DNA of 64,000 bases from Rhizobium nepotum 39/7. GTDB taxonomy: Bacteria > Pseudomonadota > Alphaproteobacteria > Rhizobiales > Rhizobiaceae. The translations under genes were made by a program, and so were the position numbers. The number at the start of each line of letters is the position of its first letter. Position 1 is the first letter of the stretch. Below are positions 33,713 through 43,870 of this stretch, in pieces. Location of the stretch: contig NZ_JWJH01000006.1 in the NCBI RefSeq assembly GCF_000949865.1, positions 1 to 64,000 on the forward strand, read 5' to 3'. Below the pieces are notes generated by a model. The model had not been told where the DNA came from. It searched no databases and worked only from the letters and a program-made list of their open reading frames with translations.

Positions 33713-36700
33713 TCAAGCCGCGCTGTCGATTTTCTCAGCGCCGCTCACCGGCACATAGTTGAGCACCGGTCCGAGCCAGCGCTCTACCTCTTCCACCGGC
33801 ATATCCTTACGGCGCGCATAGTCCTGCACCTGATCGCGCTCCACCTTGGCGACGCCGAAATAATAGCTTTCGGGATGGCCTATATAGAGGCCGGAGACGG
33901 AGGAGCCCGGCCACATGGCATAGCTTTCCGTCAACTCCACGCCCGCAGCATTGGTGGCGTCCAGCAGGGAGAACAGCGTTTTCTTTTCGGTATGATCGGG
34001 CTGGGCCGGATAACCGGGCGCGGGGCGGATGCCGGCATAGGCCTCGTTGATCAGCTCATCGCTGCCAAACCCCTCCTGCGGCGCGTAACCCCAGAATTCC
34101 TTGCGCACCCGCTCATGCATGCGCTCGGCAAAGGCTTCCGCGAAACGGTCGGCCAACGCTTTCACGAGAATGGACGAATAATCGTCATTGGCCCGCTCGA
34201 ACCGTTCGGCAATCGCCACTTCCTCGATGCCCGCCGTCACCACGAAGCCGCCGACATAATCGGCAACGCCGCTATCGACCGGCGCCACGAAATCGGAGAG
34301 CGCCACATTCGGGCGTCCGTCGCGCTTGGAAAGCTGCTGGCGAAGCGTGAAGAAGGTCGCCAGTTCTTGCCTGCGGCTTTCATCCGTGAACAGCCTGACA
34401 TCGTCGCCCACCGCATTGGCGGGCCAGAAGCCGATTACCGCCCGCGGCCGGAACCACTTTTCCTCAATGATCTTCTTCAGCATCGCCTGCGCGTCGCTGA
34501 AGAGCTGCCGCGCCGCCTCGCCCTGCTTTTCGTCATCAAGGATCGCCGGATATCGACCCTTCAGCTCCCAGGTCTGGAAGAACGGCGTCCAATCGATGTA
34601 ACGGGAAAGCTCTTCCAGATCGTAGGTCTCGAATATCTTGGTGCCGAAGAATTGCGGCTTGACGACGCTATAGGTCGACCAGTCGATCCTGTGCGCATTC
34701 TCGCGGGCACGGGAAAGCGGCAGTCGCTGCTTTTCGCGCTCGTTGCGGGCATGGGCTTCCGCCACCTTGGCATATTCGGCCCGGATGCCATCGATATAAG
34801 CGGGCTTCTGCTCGGCGGAGAGAAGTGCTGAGACGACGCCCACCGCGCGCGAGGCATCGGTGACATAGATCGCCTGGCCCTGCTCGTATCGCGGATGGAT
34901 TTTCACGGCCGTATGCACCCGGCTCGTCGTTGCGCCGCCGATCAGAAGCGGGATGTCGAAACCCTGCCGCTCCATTTCGGCCGCCACATGCACCATCTCG
35001 TCCAGCGACGGCGTGATGAGACCGGAAAGGCCGATCACGTCGACCTTCTCGGCAATCGCCGTTTCCAGGATTTTCGTCGTCGGCACCATGACGCCGAGAT
35101 CGATGATCTCGTAATTGTTGCAGGCGAGAACGACACCGACAATGTTCTTGCCGATATCGTGCACGTCACCCTTCACGGTCGCCATCAGCACCTTGCCGGC
35201 AGCACTCCGCTCGGAGCCGCCATTCAGGCGCTTTTCCTCTTCCATGTAGGGAAGCAGCACGGCAACCGCCTGCTTCATGACGCGGGCGGATTTCACCACC
35301 TGCGGCAGGAACATCTTGCCGGAACCGAACAGGTCGCCGACCACGTTCATGCCCGCCATTAGCGGCCCTTCGATGACATGCAGCGGGCGGGTGGCCTGCT
35401 GGCGCGCCTCTTCCGTATCGGCTTCGATGAACTCGGTAATACCGTTGACCAACGCATGCTGAAGCCGCTTTTCGACGGAAAGCTCGCGCCAGGACAGATC
35501 CTGCACCTTCGCCTGCCTTTCGCCCGTGCCACGGAAACGTTCGGCTACCTCAAGCAGTCGCTCCGTCGCATCGTCGCGGCGGTTCAGCACCACGTCCTCG
35601 CAGGTCTCGCGCAGTTCCGCATCGATGTTGTCGTAAACCGCAAGCTGCCCGGCATTGACGATGCCCATATCCATGCCGACCTGAATGGCGTGGTAGAGGA
35701 ACACGGCATGCATCGCCTCACGCACCGGCTCATTGCCGCGGAAGGAGAAGGACAGGTTGGAGACGCCGCCGGAAATATGCGTGAGCGGCATGGTCTCGCG
35801 GATGGTCTTGGTGGCCTCGATGAAGTCCACGCCGTAATTATTGTGCTCCTCGATACCGGTGGCCACCGCAAAGACGTTCGGATCGAAGATGATGTCTTCC
35901 GGCGACAGGCCCGCCTTTTCGGTCAGCAGCTTATAGGCGCGCGCGCAGATCTCCACCTTGCGCTGATAGGTATCCGCCTGCCCGACCTCGTCAAAGGCCA
36001 TGACCACAACCGCCGCACCGTAATTATGGACGAGCCGCGCCTGCTGGAGAAACTTCTCCTCGCCTTCCTTCAGCGAAATCGAATTGACGATCGACTTGCC
36101 CTGCACGCATTTCAGACCGGCTTCGATGATCTCGAACTTGGACGAGTCGATCATGACAGGCACGCGGGCGATATCCGGCTCGGCGGCGATGAGGTTCAGA
36201 AACTCCACCATCGCCTTTTCCGAATCGATCAGGCCTTCATCCATGTTGATGTCGATGATCTGCGCGCCGTTTTCCACCTGGTCGCGGGCAACCGCAAGCG
36301 CCGCCGTAAAATCGCCGGCGGTGATGAGTTTGCGGAACTTGGCCGATCCAGTAACATTCGTACGCTCGCCGACATTGACGAAGGGAATGTCCTTGGTCAG
36401 CACGAAAGGCTCGAGGCCCGAAAGCGACATGAACGGCTTGTGCTCGGGGATTTCGCGCGGCTTGTAGCCTTTGACGGCTTCGGCAATCGCCCGGATATGC
36501 TCCGGCGTGGAGCCGCAGCAACCGCCGACGATGTTGACGAGACCGTCTCGGACGAAACCTTGCACCTGACGCGCCATCATCTCAGGCGTTTCGTCATATT
36601 GGCCGAATTCGTTCGGCAGACCGGCATTCGGATAGGCGCAGACGAAAGTATCGGCAACGTCCGAAAGTTCCTGCAGATGCGGGCGCATCGCATCGGCACC

Positions 36701-37486
36701 CAGCGCGCAGTTGAGGCCGATGGTGAAGGGGTTGGCGTGGCGCACCGAGTTCCAGAACGCCGAAGGCGTCTGGCCGGAAAGCGTGCGGCCGGAAAGGTCG
36801 GTGATCGTGCCTGATATCATGACAGGCAGACGGATACCCTTGGCTTCGAAACGCTCCTCGCAGGCGAAGATCGCCGCCTTGGCGTTCAACGTATCGAAAA
36901 TCGTCTCGATCAGGATGATGTCGGCGCCGCCGTCGATCAGGCCGTCGATCTGCTCGCCATAGGCAATGCGCAGATCGTCGAAACTGACGGCGCGGTAACC
37001 GGGATTGTTGACGTCAGGCGAAATCGAGGCCGTACGGTTGGTCGGGCCGATGGCTCCCGCCACGAAGCGACGGCGACCATCCTCGCGCTCGGCGCGGATC
37101 GCAGCGCGTCGCACGATCTGCGCGCCCTCGCGGTTGAGATCGTAGACCGCATTTTCCATCTCGTAATCGGCCTGCGCGATGCGCGTCGATGAAAACGTGT
37201 TGGTTTCGAGAATATCCGCGCCGGCCATGGCGTAACGATAATGGATTTCTTCGATGGCGTCCGGCTGGGTCAGGATAAGAAGGTCGTTATTGCCCTGCTG
37301 GTGACAGGCGCAGCCGATGAAACGGTCGCCCCGGAAATGGTCTTCATCAAAACCCAGCCCCTGGATCTGCGTACCCATCGCGCCGTCGAGAATGAGGATG
37401 CGTTCGCTCGCGGCATCGCGCAACGCCTGCAAGATTTCCGCGCCGTCGCGCTTTGCCCCTTCAGGGCCGAACAGATCGTCAAACAC
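33713..37486 (-). CDS. metH: Cobalamin-dependent methionine synthase
   Basis: Moves the methyl group of 5-methyltetrahydrofolate to homocysteine through cobalamin. From GTG 37486 (GAGGAG seven bases upstream) the protein has 1257 residues, the full MetH length; ATG codons at 37513 and 37501 are alternatives but overlap that ribosome site. Domains run in order. The homocysteine barrel has zinc Cys in GLNCALGAD and [10 protein letters not shown]. The pterin barrel has [16 protein letters not shown]. The cobalamin domain has the lower-ligand motif DVHDIGKN, and the reactivation (SAM) domain is C-terminal. The upstream palindrome at 37535 matches that of the sahR-metF operon, so both are probably co-regulated. 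Confidence 0.96.
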   Translation of the reverse strand: MFDDLFGPEGAKRDGAEILQALRDAASERILILDGAMGTQIQGLGFDEDHFRGDRFIGCACHQQGNNDLLILTQPDAIEEIHYRYAMAGADILETNTFSSTRIAQADYEMENAVYDLNREGAQIVRRAAIRAEREDGRRRFVAGAIGPTNRTASISPDVNNPGYRAVSFDDLRIAYGEQIDGLIDGGADIILIETIFDTLNAKAAIFACEERFEAKGIRLPVMISGTITDLSGRTLSGQTPSAFWNSVRHANPFTIGLNCALGADAMRPHLQELSDVADTFVCAYPNAGLPNEFGQYDETPEMMARQVQGFVRDGLVNIVGGCCGSTPEHIRAIAEAVKGYKPREIPEHKPFMSLSGLEPFVLTKDIPFVNVGERTNVTGSAKFRKLITAGDFTAALAVARDQVENGAQIIDINMDEGLIDSEKAMVEFLNLIAAEPDIARVPVMIDSSKFEIIEAGLKCVQGKSIVNSISLKEGEEKFLQQARLVHNYGAAVVVMAFDEVGQADTYQRKVEICARAYKLLTEKAGLSPEDIIFDPNVFAVATGIEEHNNYGVDFIEATKTIRETMPLTHISGGVSNLSFSFRGNEPVREAMHAVFLYHAIQVGMDMGIVNAGQLAVYDNIDAELRETCEDVVLNRRDDATERLLEVAERFRGTGERQAKVQDLSWRELSVEKRLQHALVNGITEFIEADTEEARQQATRPLHVIEGPLMAGMNVVGDLFGSGKMFLPQVVKSARVMKQAVAVLLPYMEEEKRLNGGSERSAAGKVLMATVKGDVHDIGKNIVGVVLACNNYEIIDLGVMVPTTKILETAIAEKVDVIGLSGLITPSLDEMVHVAAEMERQGFDIPLLIGGATTSRVHTAVKIHPRYEQGQAIYVTDASRAVGVVSALLSAEQKPAYIDGIRAEYAKVAEAHARNEREKQRLPLSRARENAHRIDWSTYSVVKPQFFGTKIFETYDLEELSRYIDWTPFFQTWELKGRYPAILDDEKQGEAARQLFSDAQAMLKKIIEEKWFRPRAVIGFWPANAVGDDVRLFTDESRRQELATFFTLRQQLSKRDGRPNVALSDFVAPVDSGVADYVGGFVVTAGIEEVAIAERFERANDDYSSILVKALADRFAEAFAERMHERVRKEFWGYAPQEGFGSDELINEAYAGIRPAPGYPAQPDHTEKKTLFSLLDATNAAGVELTESYAMWPGSSVSGLYIGHPESYYFGVAKVERDQVQDYARRKDMPVEEVERWLGPVLNYVPVSGAEKIDSAA

Positions 37487-37534
37487 GGGCACACTCCTCA
37501 TTTCGATTTGCAAGATAGCAACTCGTCAAGTCAC

Positions 37535-37550
37535 ATAAAGATATGTTTAT
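37535..37550. promoter_or_regulatory. SahR-type operator upstream of metH
   Basis: ATAAAGATATGTTTAT differs at one base from the perfect palindrome at 7058-7073, and the flanking CA and GTC also match on the corresponding strand. It lies 48 bases before the chosen metH start. The next gene in the other direction starts at 37678. Confidence 0.7.
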
Positions 37551-37677
37551 GTCAATATATCTTCAAGGGACAGACATGACTTTGCGCCGTTGCCGCAGAC
37601 TACGAAATTTCACGGGCAGATGACAGGTTTATACGGCAAGGATATAAGCCGAAGCAGTAAACCGTATGGAGGACGAA

Positions 37678-38925
37678 ATGCCCGAGGACGACCATAACAA
37701 CCGGAACTGGAACGCCCTGCCGTGGCATCGCCAATGGCTGGTCAAACAGGCCGAGGGCCTTTTCGACTTCTTCCAATACCGCGCCGTCAACCCGGCCGGC
37801 GGCTTCTTCGATCTCGACCCCAAGGGCGCACCGCTGCAAAAAAACGATCCCGTGCGCGGCATCCATGCCTCGGCACGCATGGTGCATTGCTTCTCCATCG
37901 GCCATCTGCTCGGACGTCCCGGCTGCGGCGATATCGTTGACCATGGCATGACCTACCTCTGGAACAAGCATCGCGACAGCGAGCACGGCGGGTATTTCTG
38001 GCAGGTCAATAATGGCGGCCCGTTTGACGCCACCAAGCAGGGTTACGGCCATGCCTTCGTGCTGCTGGCCGCCTCCTCCGCCAAGACCGTCGGCCACCCG
38101 CTTGCCGACCGGATGCTGGCCGACGTTACCGAGGTTCTGGAAACCCGCTTCTGGGAAGAGAAACACGGCGCGATCGCCGAGGAGTTCAATCGCGACTGGT
38201 CGCCCATCGACAACTATCGTGGCCAGAACTCCAACATGCACCTGACGGAAGCGCTGATGGCGGCCTATGAGGCGACCGGCGACAGCAATTACCTGACCAA
38301 GGCCGAACGCATCGCCGACCTCGTCATTCGCCGCCGCGCCGGCGAGCTGGATTTCCGCGTGCCGGAGCATTTCGACGAGAACTGGACACTCGACAAGGAG
38401 TATCGCGGCAACGAAATGTTCCGCCCCTCCGGCTCCACCCCCGGCCACTGGCTGGAATGGGCGCGTCTCATTCTGCAATTGTGGGTGCTGGGGCAGCGCC
38501 GCCACGACTGGATGCCGGTGGCGGCGAAATCGCTTTTCGTACAATCCATGACGCTTGGCTGGGACCGGGAAAAGGGCGGCTTCTTTTATACGCTCGACTG
38601 GAACGACAATCCCGACAAGACGGCGAAGCTCTGGTGGCCCATGTGCGAGGCGGCGGGTGCAGCCCACTTCCTCAACGAAAACCTGCCGGCGGACGAGTTC
38701 TACGAAGACAGCTACCGCCGCATCTGGAGCACAATTTCCAACAACTTCATCGACCACGACAATGGCGGCTGGCATGAGGAACTGACGGAAAATCTGGTTC
38801 CCGCCCACACACTCTTTCCCGGCAAGGGCGATATCTACCACGCGCTTCAGGCTTGCCTCATCCCGCTTTTCCCGGCAACGGGAAGCCTGACGAAAGTAAT
38901 CAAGGAAAGCGGCGGACTTTATTGA
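37678..38925 (+). CDS. AGE-family epimerase/isomerase (mannose isomerase or N-acylglucosamine 2-epimerase type)
   Basis: The 415-residue protein has an (alpha/alpha)6-barrel pattern with the family motifs RMVHCFSIGH near residue 70, HGGYFWQV near 103, GYGHAFVLLA and, towards the C-terminus, GGWHEEL and KGDIYHALQACL. Members interconvert mannose/fructose or N-acylglucosamine/N-acylmannosamine. ATG 37678 has GGAGG six bases upstream; the ATG at 37666 overlaps that site. No sugar transporter is adjacent to suggest which substrate is used. Confidence 0.87.
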   Translation: MPEDDHNNRNWNALPWHRQWLVKQAEGLFDFFQYRAVNPAGGFFDLDPKGAPLQKNDPVRGIHASARMVHCFSIGHLLGRPGCGDIVDHGMTYLWNKHRDSEHGGYFWQVNNGGPFDATKQGYGHAFVLLAASSAKTVGHPLADRMLADVTEVLETRFWEEKHGAIAEEFNRDWSPIDNYRGQNSNMHLTEALMAAYEATGDSNYLTKAERIADLVIRRRAGELDFRVPEHFDENWTLDKEYRGNEMFRPSGSTPGHWLEWARLILQLWVLGQRRHDWMPVAAKSLFVQSMTLGWDREKGGFFYTLDWNDNPDKTAKLWWPMCEAAGAAHFLNENLPADEFYEDSYRRIWSTISNNFIDHDNGGWHEELTENLVPAHTLFPGKGDIYHALQACLIPLFPATGSLTKVIKESGGLY

Positions 38926-38979
38926 GGAGTGTTGCGGGAGGCAGAGGCTGCTGACGACGAGGTTCGAGAACCTCTCCTC

Positions 38980-39072
38980 CGTCATGCTCGGGCCTGTCCC
39001 GAGCATCTGCAACCTGTCTGCTGGGCGCGACGTGGATAGATCATCGGCACAAGGCCGAGGATGACGTCGCGT
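38980..39072. repeat. Palindromic intergenic repeat pair
   Basis: The left unit GTCATGCTCGGGCCTGTCCC (then GAGCAT) and the right unit CAAGGCCGAGGATGACGTCG have the same inverted CGTCA/TGACG ends as the pairs at 86-150 and 59844-59918. The two arms come from different sub-families and would not pair well. Confidence 0.55.
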
Positions 39073-39125
39073 GTGAGGCCAACGGCCTCAGCTTCCGCAA
39101 CCTGAAAAGACCTCACGGGCCACCC

Positions 39126-39701
39126 TCAAAAACCGATGGTTTCCTCGAAATCGTCCCAGGACTGATACATTTCATACCGCCCGATACCGGGGATCGGCAC
39201 ATGGCCGTAATAGGGCGAAAGCTGAAACTCGGCGGCGGCCTCGCTTCTGCCGGCCACGGCCCCCACATAGATCGCGGATGCAAGCCCGGTGCGGTTGGCG
39301 CCGTGCTCGCAATGAATAAGGATCGGCTTTTCGGCGTTGCGCAGCACCGCCGCCAGCATTTCCGCTTCCTCCACCGGGAGCTTTTCGCTTGAACTCAGCG
39401 GATAATCGACAAGCCGGACGCCGTTGCTTTTCGCCGCCTGGCTCTCGGCGTCATACCAGCCTTCGCGCTTTTCATCACGCAGATTGATGATGGTCTTGAT
39501 ACCGTAGGTTTTGGCATAGGCCGTGATGTCCTTGCCGCTCGGCTGGGCCGAACGGTAAAGTTCGCCGGGAATGACCTCGTGGAAATTTCCGGTCAGCTGG
39601 CCGATGCCCATATGCGCACCCGCCAGAACCGGCAGGGCGACAAGACCGATGGCGGTGACTTTCAGAAACTTCAGAACAATACGCAAGACATCAACCCGCA
39701 A
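39126..39701 (-). CDS. Dual-specificity/tyrosine phosphatase-like protein with N-terminal membrane segment
   Basis: The 191-residue protein has the C-x5-R phosphatase loop HCEHGANRTG near residue 135 and a conserved Asp-bearing stretch before it. The N-terminal 30 residues are hydrophobic (VTAIGLVALPVLAGAH), so the domain is probably anchored or exported to the periplasm. The start is a TTG at 39701 with a weak site; other TTG codons close by are possible. Related proteins are annotated as protein-tyrosine or phosphoinositide phosphatases. The substrate is unknown. Confidence 0.8.
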   Translation of the reverse strand: MRVDVLRIVLKFLKVTAIGLVALPVLAGAHMGIGQLTGNFHEVIPGELYRSAQPSGKDITAYAKTYGIKTIINLRDEKREGWYDAESQAAKSNGVRLVDYPLSSSEKLPVEEAEMLAAVLRNAEKPILIHCEHGANRTGLASAIYVGAVAGRSEAAAEFQLSPYYGHVPIPGIGRYEMYQSWDDFEETIGF

Positions 39702-39885
39702 GATTCATCGGACGGTTGGGAGTTGGCATCGCAACCCGGCGAAAACAAGTCCCGCGCCAGCCAAAGCCGCCGCAGCACGGCCGGCAAGGACGCGAGCATC
39801 TTTAAGAACACCTTGCGGTGCAAGGATTTTCAGCAGCGGCGCGGAAATCTTCAAAATGCCGTGATAGCCGGAAGAACAGCATCGT

Positions 39886-40338
39886 TCAGTCAAACTCTGC
39901 GGAAATGACGCTAACGCGCCATTCCAGCCGTTGTGGGTCCACCCTTTCATTGTTGCGCAGCCGGAACGCGCGGCATGCGGCGAAAGTCTCTCCGGCCTCG
40001 ATCCGCCTTTCGCTCACCTGATAGGGATCGAAGGCGACGGAGGCGCGGAAGGCCGGCTCGAACCCTTCGAGCGTATAGGTCAGGCGCTGAATGGCGACGT
40101 CGTTGTCGTTGCGGAAGCTGACGCGAATGGGCGCAGCCGTGTCGGTGCACGCTGCGTCGAAGCCTGCTGTTGCAATGACATGGTCGAGCCGCTGGCTGCC
40201 GCGCCGCCAGTCATAGATGACGAAGGCGGCAGTCGCCGTCCAGATCAGCAACAGGCAGATAACGACGGGTTTGAGATGCCGCGGAAAAGCGATGAGGGTG
40301 AGAAGAAGAATGGCACTGAGAACGGCTCCGACAATCAC
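39886..40338 (-). CDS. Membrane-anchored protein of unknown function
   Basis: From GTG 40338 (GGGAGGGG four bases upstream) the protein has 150 residues. Two membrane helices fill about residues 2-45. A predicted extracytoplasmic domain follows, with VSFRNDNDVAIQRLTYTLEG looking like an immunoglobulin-like beta-sandwich strand pair, and three Cys. The open frame continues to 40611, but only this start has a good ribosome site. I do not recognise a named family. Confidence 0.68.
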   Translation of the reverse strand: MIVGAVLSAILLLTLIAFPRHLKPVVICLLLIWTATAAFVIYDWRRGSQRLDHVIATAGFDAACTDTAAPIRVSFRNDNDVAIQRLTYTLEGFEPAFRASVAFDPYQVSERRIEAGETFAACRAFRLRNNERVDPQRLEWRVSVISAEFD

Positions 40339-40793
40339 GTAGCCCCTCCCCCATAAAAACTGACCCGCATGCGATCCTGTCCTCCCTTGCCCATTCTTGC
40401 CCGCAACGACCGTCCTTTCCCGACGTCGTAACAGCACCGTCTCAACTGCCGCTCCATGCCGTTTCATATACGGATGACTGGAACGGCGAAGCACCGGCAT
40501 TGCTGCGGACATGCACAACTCTATGGTCGTGCCCCCTGCTGTCAAGACAACCAAGCGTGACTCCGGCCCGTCGCGCCACCGCAACCTGGACGAAACGGCG
40601 AAGGGAACCAAACGCCGCCGGAGGCGTTCGACGCATCAGAACAGCATGGCGGGGCGGTAAAATACGTCGCGATACGGGCAAGACGACCGGCAACACAAAG
40701 GGACACCATGCCCCTTGGAACCGCCGATCCCCAACCCATATTAAATGAACCTAATATATGTTATAGTGGTCAGTCAGCTCAGGGAGAATAACG
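40339..40793. other. 455-base intergenic region
   Basis: It holds no gene I can support. An ATG frame of 49 very basic residues at 40511-40660 lacks a ribosome site. Near its right end, TATATGTTATAG (about 40753-40765) could be the -10 of the outer-membrane protein gene that follows. Confidence 0.4.
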
Positions 40794-41426
40794 ATGAAAA
40801 CGCTGATCGTAACGTCACTCTTGGCCCTGTCGGCCAGCACCGCAATGGCTGCGGATGCCGTCTACGAAACGCCGGCGCCTCCGGTCGCACAGGAAACCTT
40901 GCCGGTCTTCACCTGGTCTGGTCCCTATCTTGGTATTCAAGGCGGTGCGGGCTGGGCGAATGGCGATTTTTCGGCCGGCGGCCCCGTCGTGTCGGATAGC
41001 TTCGATGGCGGCATTCTGGGCGCTTTTGCCGGTTACAACTATCAGTTCGACAATAATGTGGTTCTCGGCATCGAGGGTGACGTCGATTATAACTGGAACG
41101 ACAATGACTATGCCGGCGTGAACGTCGGCACCGACTGGCAGGGTTCCGTTCGTGGCCGCGTCGGTTACGCGTTCGACCGGGCCTTGATCTACGGGGCCGC
41201 CGGCTGGACGGCCACGCGCGGTTTCATCGAAACGCCCGGAAGCGGCAAGGACAGCACCACCTTCAACGGCTATACTGTCGGTGCCGGTCTGGACTATGCC
41301 TTCACCGACAATGTGTTCGGCAGGCTGGAATATCGCTACAATGATTTCGGCGACAAGGATATCTTCGGCATCAACACCGATCTAGACCAGCACACCGTCA
41401 AGGTGGGCATCGGTGTGAAGTTCTGA
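40794..41426 (+). CDS. Outer-membrane beta-barrel protein (Omp25/Opa-like)
   Basis: The 210-residue protein has a signal peptide (ending TAMAADA near residue 22). It is followed by the repeated aromatic-glycine strands of an 8-strand barrel: FTWSGPYLGIQGGAGWANGD, then VRGRVGYAFDRALIYGAAGW. It ends HTVKVGIGVKF with a C-terminal Phe, the outer-membrane insertion signal. It is a member of the Brucella/Rhizobium Omp25-Omp31 family. GGGAGAATAACG precedes the ATG and a strong terminator follows. Confidence 0.9.
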   Translation: MKTLIVTSLLALSASTAMAADAVYETPAPPVAQETLPVFTWSGPYLGIQGGAGWANGDFSAGGPVVSDSFDGGILGAFAGYNYQFDNNVVLGIEGDVDYNWNDNDYAGVNVGTDWQGSVRGRVGYAFDRALIYGAAGWTATRGFIETPGSGKDSTTFNGYTVGAGLDYAFTDNVFGRLEYRYNDFGDKDIFGINTDLDQHTVKVGIGVKF

Positions 41427-41450
41427 TCCCGACCGACCAGCGTCGACATA

Positions 41451-41479
41451 AAAAGCCCGGCAATCCGCCGGGCTTTTTC
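41451..41479 (+). terminator. Terminator after the outer-membrane protein gene
   Basis: AAAAAGCCCGGC pairs with GCCGGGCTTTTT around a short AATCC loop. Confidence 0.85.
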
Positions 41480-41640
41480 TTGGCCGGAAGACCGCACCGG
41501 TTTCGCTCATCAATTTTAGCGGCGCGAAAGATATGAACCCCGCAAAAATGAAACATTCACAGACCGTTCAGCAGACCCATGCCATCATGCGGGCATAATG
41601 AGCCTCTATCTCCCGACGCAGGCTTATGGAGTAGCCCTCG

Positions 41641-42012
41641 ATGAAAAAGATAATTCTTTCCACAATTGCCGCGCTGGTCGCCACCGGCAGCGTCTTCGCA
41701 TCCTACGGCACCGCTGCCGCGCAGGACTATCCCTATCGTCCGCGCTATGACCGTGGTTACGACCGTGGCGGCCCGCCCCCACCGCCCTACCGCGAACATC
41801 GTCGCCACAATGACGGCGCAGCAATCGCCGGCGGACTGGCCGCAGGCGTCATCGGCGGCCTGATCGGCGGCGCAATCGCCAACGGCAACGGCGGCCCCCG
41901 CTACTACGAACCGCCACCGCCGCCCCCACCGCGCTGCTGGTTCGAAGACCGCCGCGTCCCCAATTCCTATGACGGCGGCTGGCACACCGAAAGCATGCGG
42001 GTCTGCAACTGA
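41641..42012 (+). CDS. Small secreted protein with glycine-zipper and proline-rich segments
   Basis: The 123-residue protein has a signal peptide (about 1-28), a Tyr/Arg/Asp-rich stretch (YPYRPRYDRGYDRGG), poly-proline, a glycine-zipper hydrophobic segment (GGLAAGVIGGLIGGAIANG, about 66-85), a second poly-proline, and a Cys pair near the end (CWFEDR and RVCN). Such proteins are common and uncharacterised in rhizobia. The glycine zipper could insert in or cross a membrane. Confidence 0.72.
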   Translation: MKKIILSTIAALVATGSVFASYGTAAAQDYPYRPRYDRGYDRGGPPPPPYREHRRHNDGAAIAGGLAAGVIGGLIGGAIANGNGGPRYYEPPPPPPPRCWFEDRRVPNSYDGGWHTESMRVCN

Positions 42013-42167
42013 CCACATAGCTGAAAATTCGCGATGAATGATCCGATCAGTCTGAATGGCTGGTCGGATTTTTTGTTGGATGGGCAAAAGTTTCGACGAC
42101 GGCGATGATCAATGAAGTATCGATTCGCTGTGCGGAATTTCGTTCATTCATTCGAAACATGAGAAAA

Positions 42168-42243
42168 TGGTGGGCCCGGGAGGACTCGAACCCCCAACCA
42201 AGCGGTTATGAGCCGCCGGCTCTAACCATTGAGCTACAGGCCC
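42168..42243 (-). tRNA. tRNA-Ile2 (anticodon CAT)
   Basis: The minus strand folds as a full 76-base cloverleaf with encoded CCA. The acceptor stem is GGGCCTG/CGGGCCC and the anticodon loop CTCATAA gives CAT. Its anticodon arm (GGCGG-CTCATAA-CCGCT) is that of the minor tRNA-Ile whose C34 becomes lysidine and reads AUA, rather than of elongator or initiator tRNA-Met. The isoleucine call is from this resemblance. Confidence 0.93.
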
Positions 42244-42423
42244 TTATCGGAACAAGTTATCCGAAACACCGGCTTCGCAATGGTTCGAATCCGGTGGGTC
42301 ACGCTCTAACGTAATTTTTACAGCCCGACAAGCCATTGATGCTATCGCAAACTGCCGCTGCCGTATTAGCTTCACAATCTAAGGCAATACCCTCTCAAGG
42401 GACACAATCAACGAGGAAACGCC

Positions 42424-43167
42424 ATGACGACGATAAAGGCCCGCCTTTTCGCACTTACCGCATTGACCGCAGTGGCAACGATGCCGCTTGCCGGTAATGT
42501 CCTTGCGCAGGAAGCCACCCCGCGCGAAGCCACCATCAGTGTTTCCGGCGAAGGCCAGGCGGCGATCGCCCCCGATATGGCGATCCTGTCCTTCAGCGTC
42601 GTCAAGCAGGCGGAAACGGCGGCTGCGGCGCTTACGGAAAATTCCAAGGCGCTCGCCGAGGTTCTGAAGGCGCTGAAAGCCTCCGCCATCGAAGACCGCG
42701 ATCTGCAGACGAGCAATTTCTCCGTGCAGCCGCTTTACAAGCATTATGAACCCAAGGACGGCGTTTATGTCGCCCCGGAAATTACCGGTTATCAGGTGTC
42801 CAACGGGCTGACCGTGCGCGTGCGCGACTTGAAGAAGCTCGGCGAGATTCTCGATACCTCCGTCAAGCTCGGTATCAACCAGGGCGGCGATATCACCTTC
42901 ACCAATGACAAGCCGGAGGCAACGGTGACCGAGGCCCGCAAACAGGCCGTTGCCGATGCACTGACCAAGGCGAAGACGCTGACGGAAGCGGCGGGCGTGA
43001 AGCTTGGCCGCGTCATCCAGATCAGCGAGAACATGCAGCGCCCGATGCCGGTGCCGCAGGGCATGATGCGCGCCGCGATGGCGAAGGAGGCCGACAGCGT
43101 GCCGATCGCTTCGGGTGAGAACAGCTACAGCGTGGTTATCAACGTCACCTTCGCTCTCGACCAGTAA
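42424..43167 (+). CDS. SIMPL-domain (DUF541) periplasmic protein
   Basis: The 247-residue protein has a signal peptide (ending GNVLAQ near 29). The SIMPL domain follows: REATISVSGEGQAAIAPDMA and then ETAAAALTENSKALAEVL, with TGYQVSNGLTVRVRDLKKLG near the middle. It ends with a typical NSYSVVINVTFAL strand. Family members (Brucella BP26/Omp28 is one) form ring-like assemblies in the periplasm; the function is not settled. A terminator follows at 43251-43295. Confidence 0.88.
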   Translation: MTTIKARLFALTALTAVATMPLAGNVLAQEATPREATISVSGEGQAAIAPDMAILSFSVVKQAETAAAALTENSKALAEVLKALKASAIEDRDLQTSNFSVQPLYKHYEPKDGVYVAPEITGYQVSNGLTVRVRDLKKLGEILDTSVKLGINQGGDITFTNDKPEATVTEARKQAVADALTKAKTLTEAAGVKLGRVIQISENMQRPMPVPQGMMRAAMAKEADSVPIASGENSYSVVINVTFALDQ

Positions 43168-43250
43168 AGCCGACCAGGGCGGCGGCATTGCCCGTCGCCC
43201 CATTTTCCGAGAGCTGTGCGCAAGTGCCCGCGTGGGCGATGCTCAAAATG

Positions 43251-43295
43251 AAACGCCCCTCGCCTGTCATTCCGGACAAGGAGGGGCGTTTTTTT
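43251..43295 (+). terminator. Terminator after the SIMPL gene
   Basis: AAACGCCCCTC pairs with GAGGGGCGTTT across a 19-base loop and a run of T follows. Confidence 0.8.
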
Positions 43296-43342
43296 GATCC
43301 ACCCAAAGGGCGGGGGATTTCGGCGGATCAATATCGACCGTT

Positions 43343-43720
43343 TTAGCGGCGGATTACCGGGCAACCACGCTCATTGGCGAAGACGACGCGGTCACGGCCA
43401 CGACGGTCGAAGCCTGCAACCACGACGCGGCGCGGCGATACGTCGACAACGCGAGCGCGGCGAAGACCCATGCGGCTTGCCTTTTCTTCCGCAAACTGCG
43501 GCGAACAACCGTAACGCGGGCGATCAGGACGGCCCCAACCCGGACCAGGACGATCGGGACGACCCCAGCCCGGACCGCGACCTCTGTCATGGCCGTATCC
43601 ATCCTGAACCTGAACTCTGAACTGAACATCCGAGCCAGCCGAAGCAGCTGGAGCGGTGGCGGAAATTCCGCCGAGGGCAATGAGGGCCGCCAGGCCGGCT
43701 TTTGCAAAAGTGCTGAACAT
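43343..43720 (-). CDS. Small secreted basic protein with short repeats
   Basis: From ATG 43720 the protein has 125 residues: a signal peptide (about 1-29, ending ASA), then a Gly/Arg/Asp/Pro-rich part in which GWGRPDRPGPGWGRPDRP repeats PGWGRPDRP-like units. A conserved-looking C-terminal domain follows (EEKASRMGLRRARVVDVSPR, VVVAGFDRRGRDRVVFANERGCPV) that resembles short antifolded peptidase-propeptide-like modules, though I cannot name it. Two Cys may form a disulfide. An ATG at 43729 is an alternative start. Confidence 0.68.
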   Translation of the reverse strand: MFSTFAKAGLAALIALGGISATAPAASAGSDVQFRVQVQDGYGHDRGRGPGWGRPDRPGPGWGRPDRPRYGCSPQFAEEKASRMGLRRARVVDVSPRRVVVAGFDRRGRDRVVFANERGCPVIRR

Positions 43721-43870
43721 CGAGCTCACTCCGTTTGTTTCTGCGCCGGCAGGGAACTTCCCCCGGCGATTGACGAGACCCTAGACCCCTCCGCCTGAAC
43801 GCGGGCAGAACCGCATGTTCAGCAGACGTTCATGGATATTAACGGGAAAACGCGCGACTTTTGACGGGAA

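Noticed and set aside
37514-37677. Possible cobalamin riboswitch before metH
   Set aside because: The gap is 164 bases and shared with the divergent epimerase gene. I saw no B12-box-like sequence, and the SahR-type palindrome explains control.
40511-40660. 49-codon basic small gene
   Set aside because: No ribosome site, odd Arg-run composition and no terminator of its own; chance is more likely.
42168-42243. Reading the tRNA with CAT anticodon as tRNA-Met
   Set aside because: The anticodon arm and acceptor stem match the lysidine-modified tRNA-Ile2, not elongator or initiator Met.
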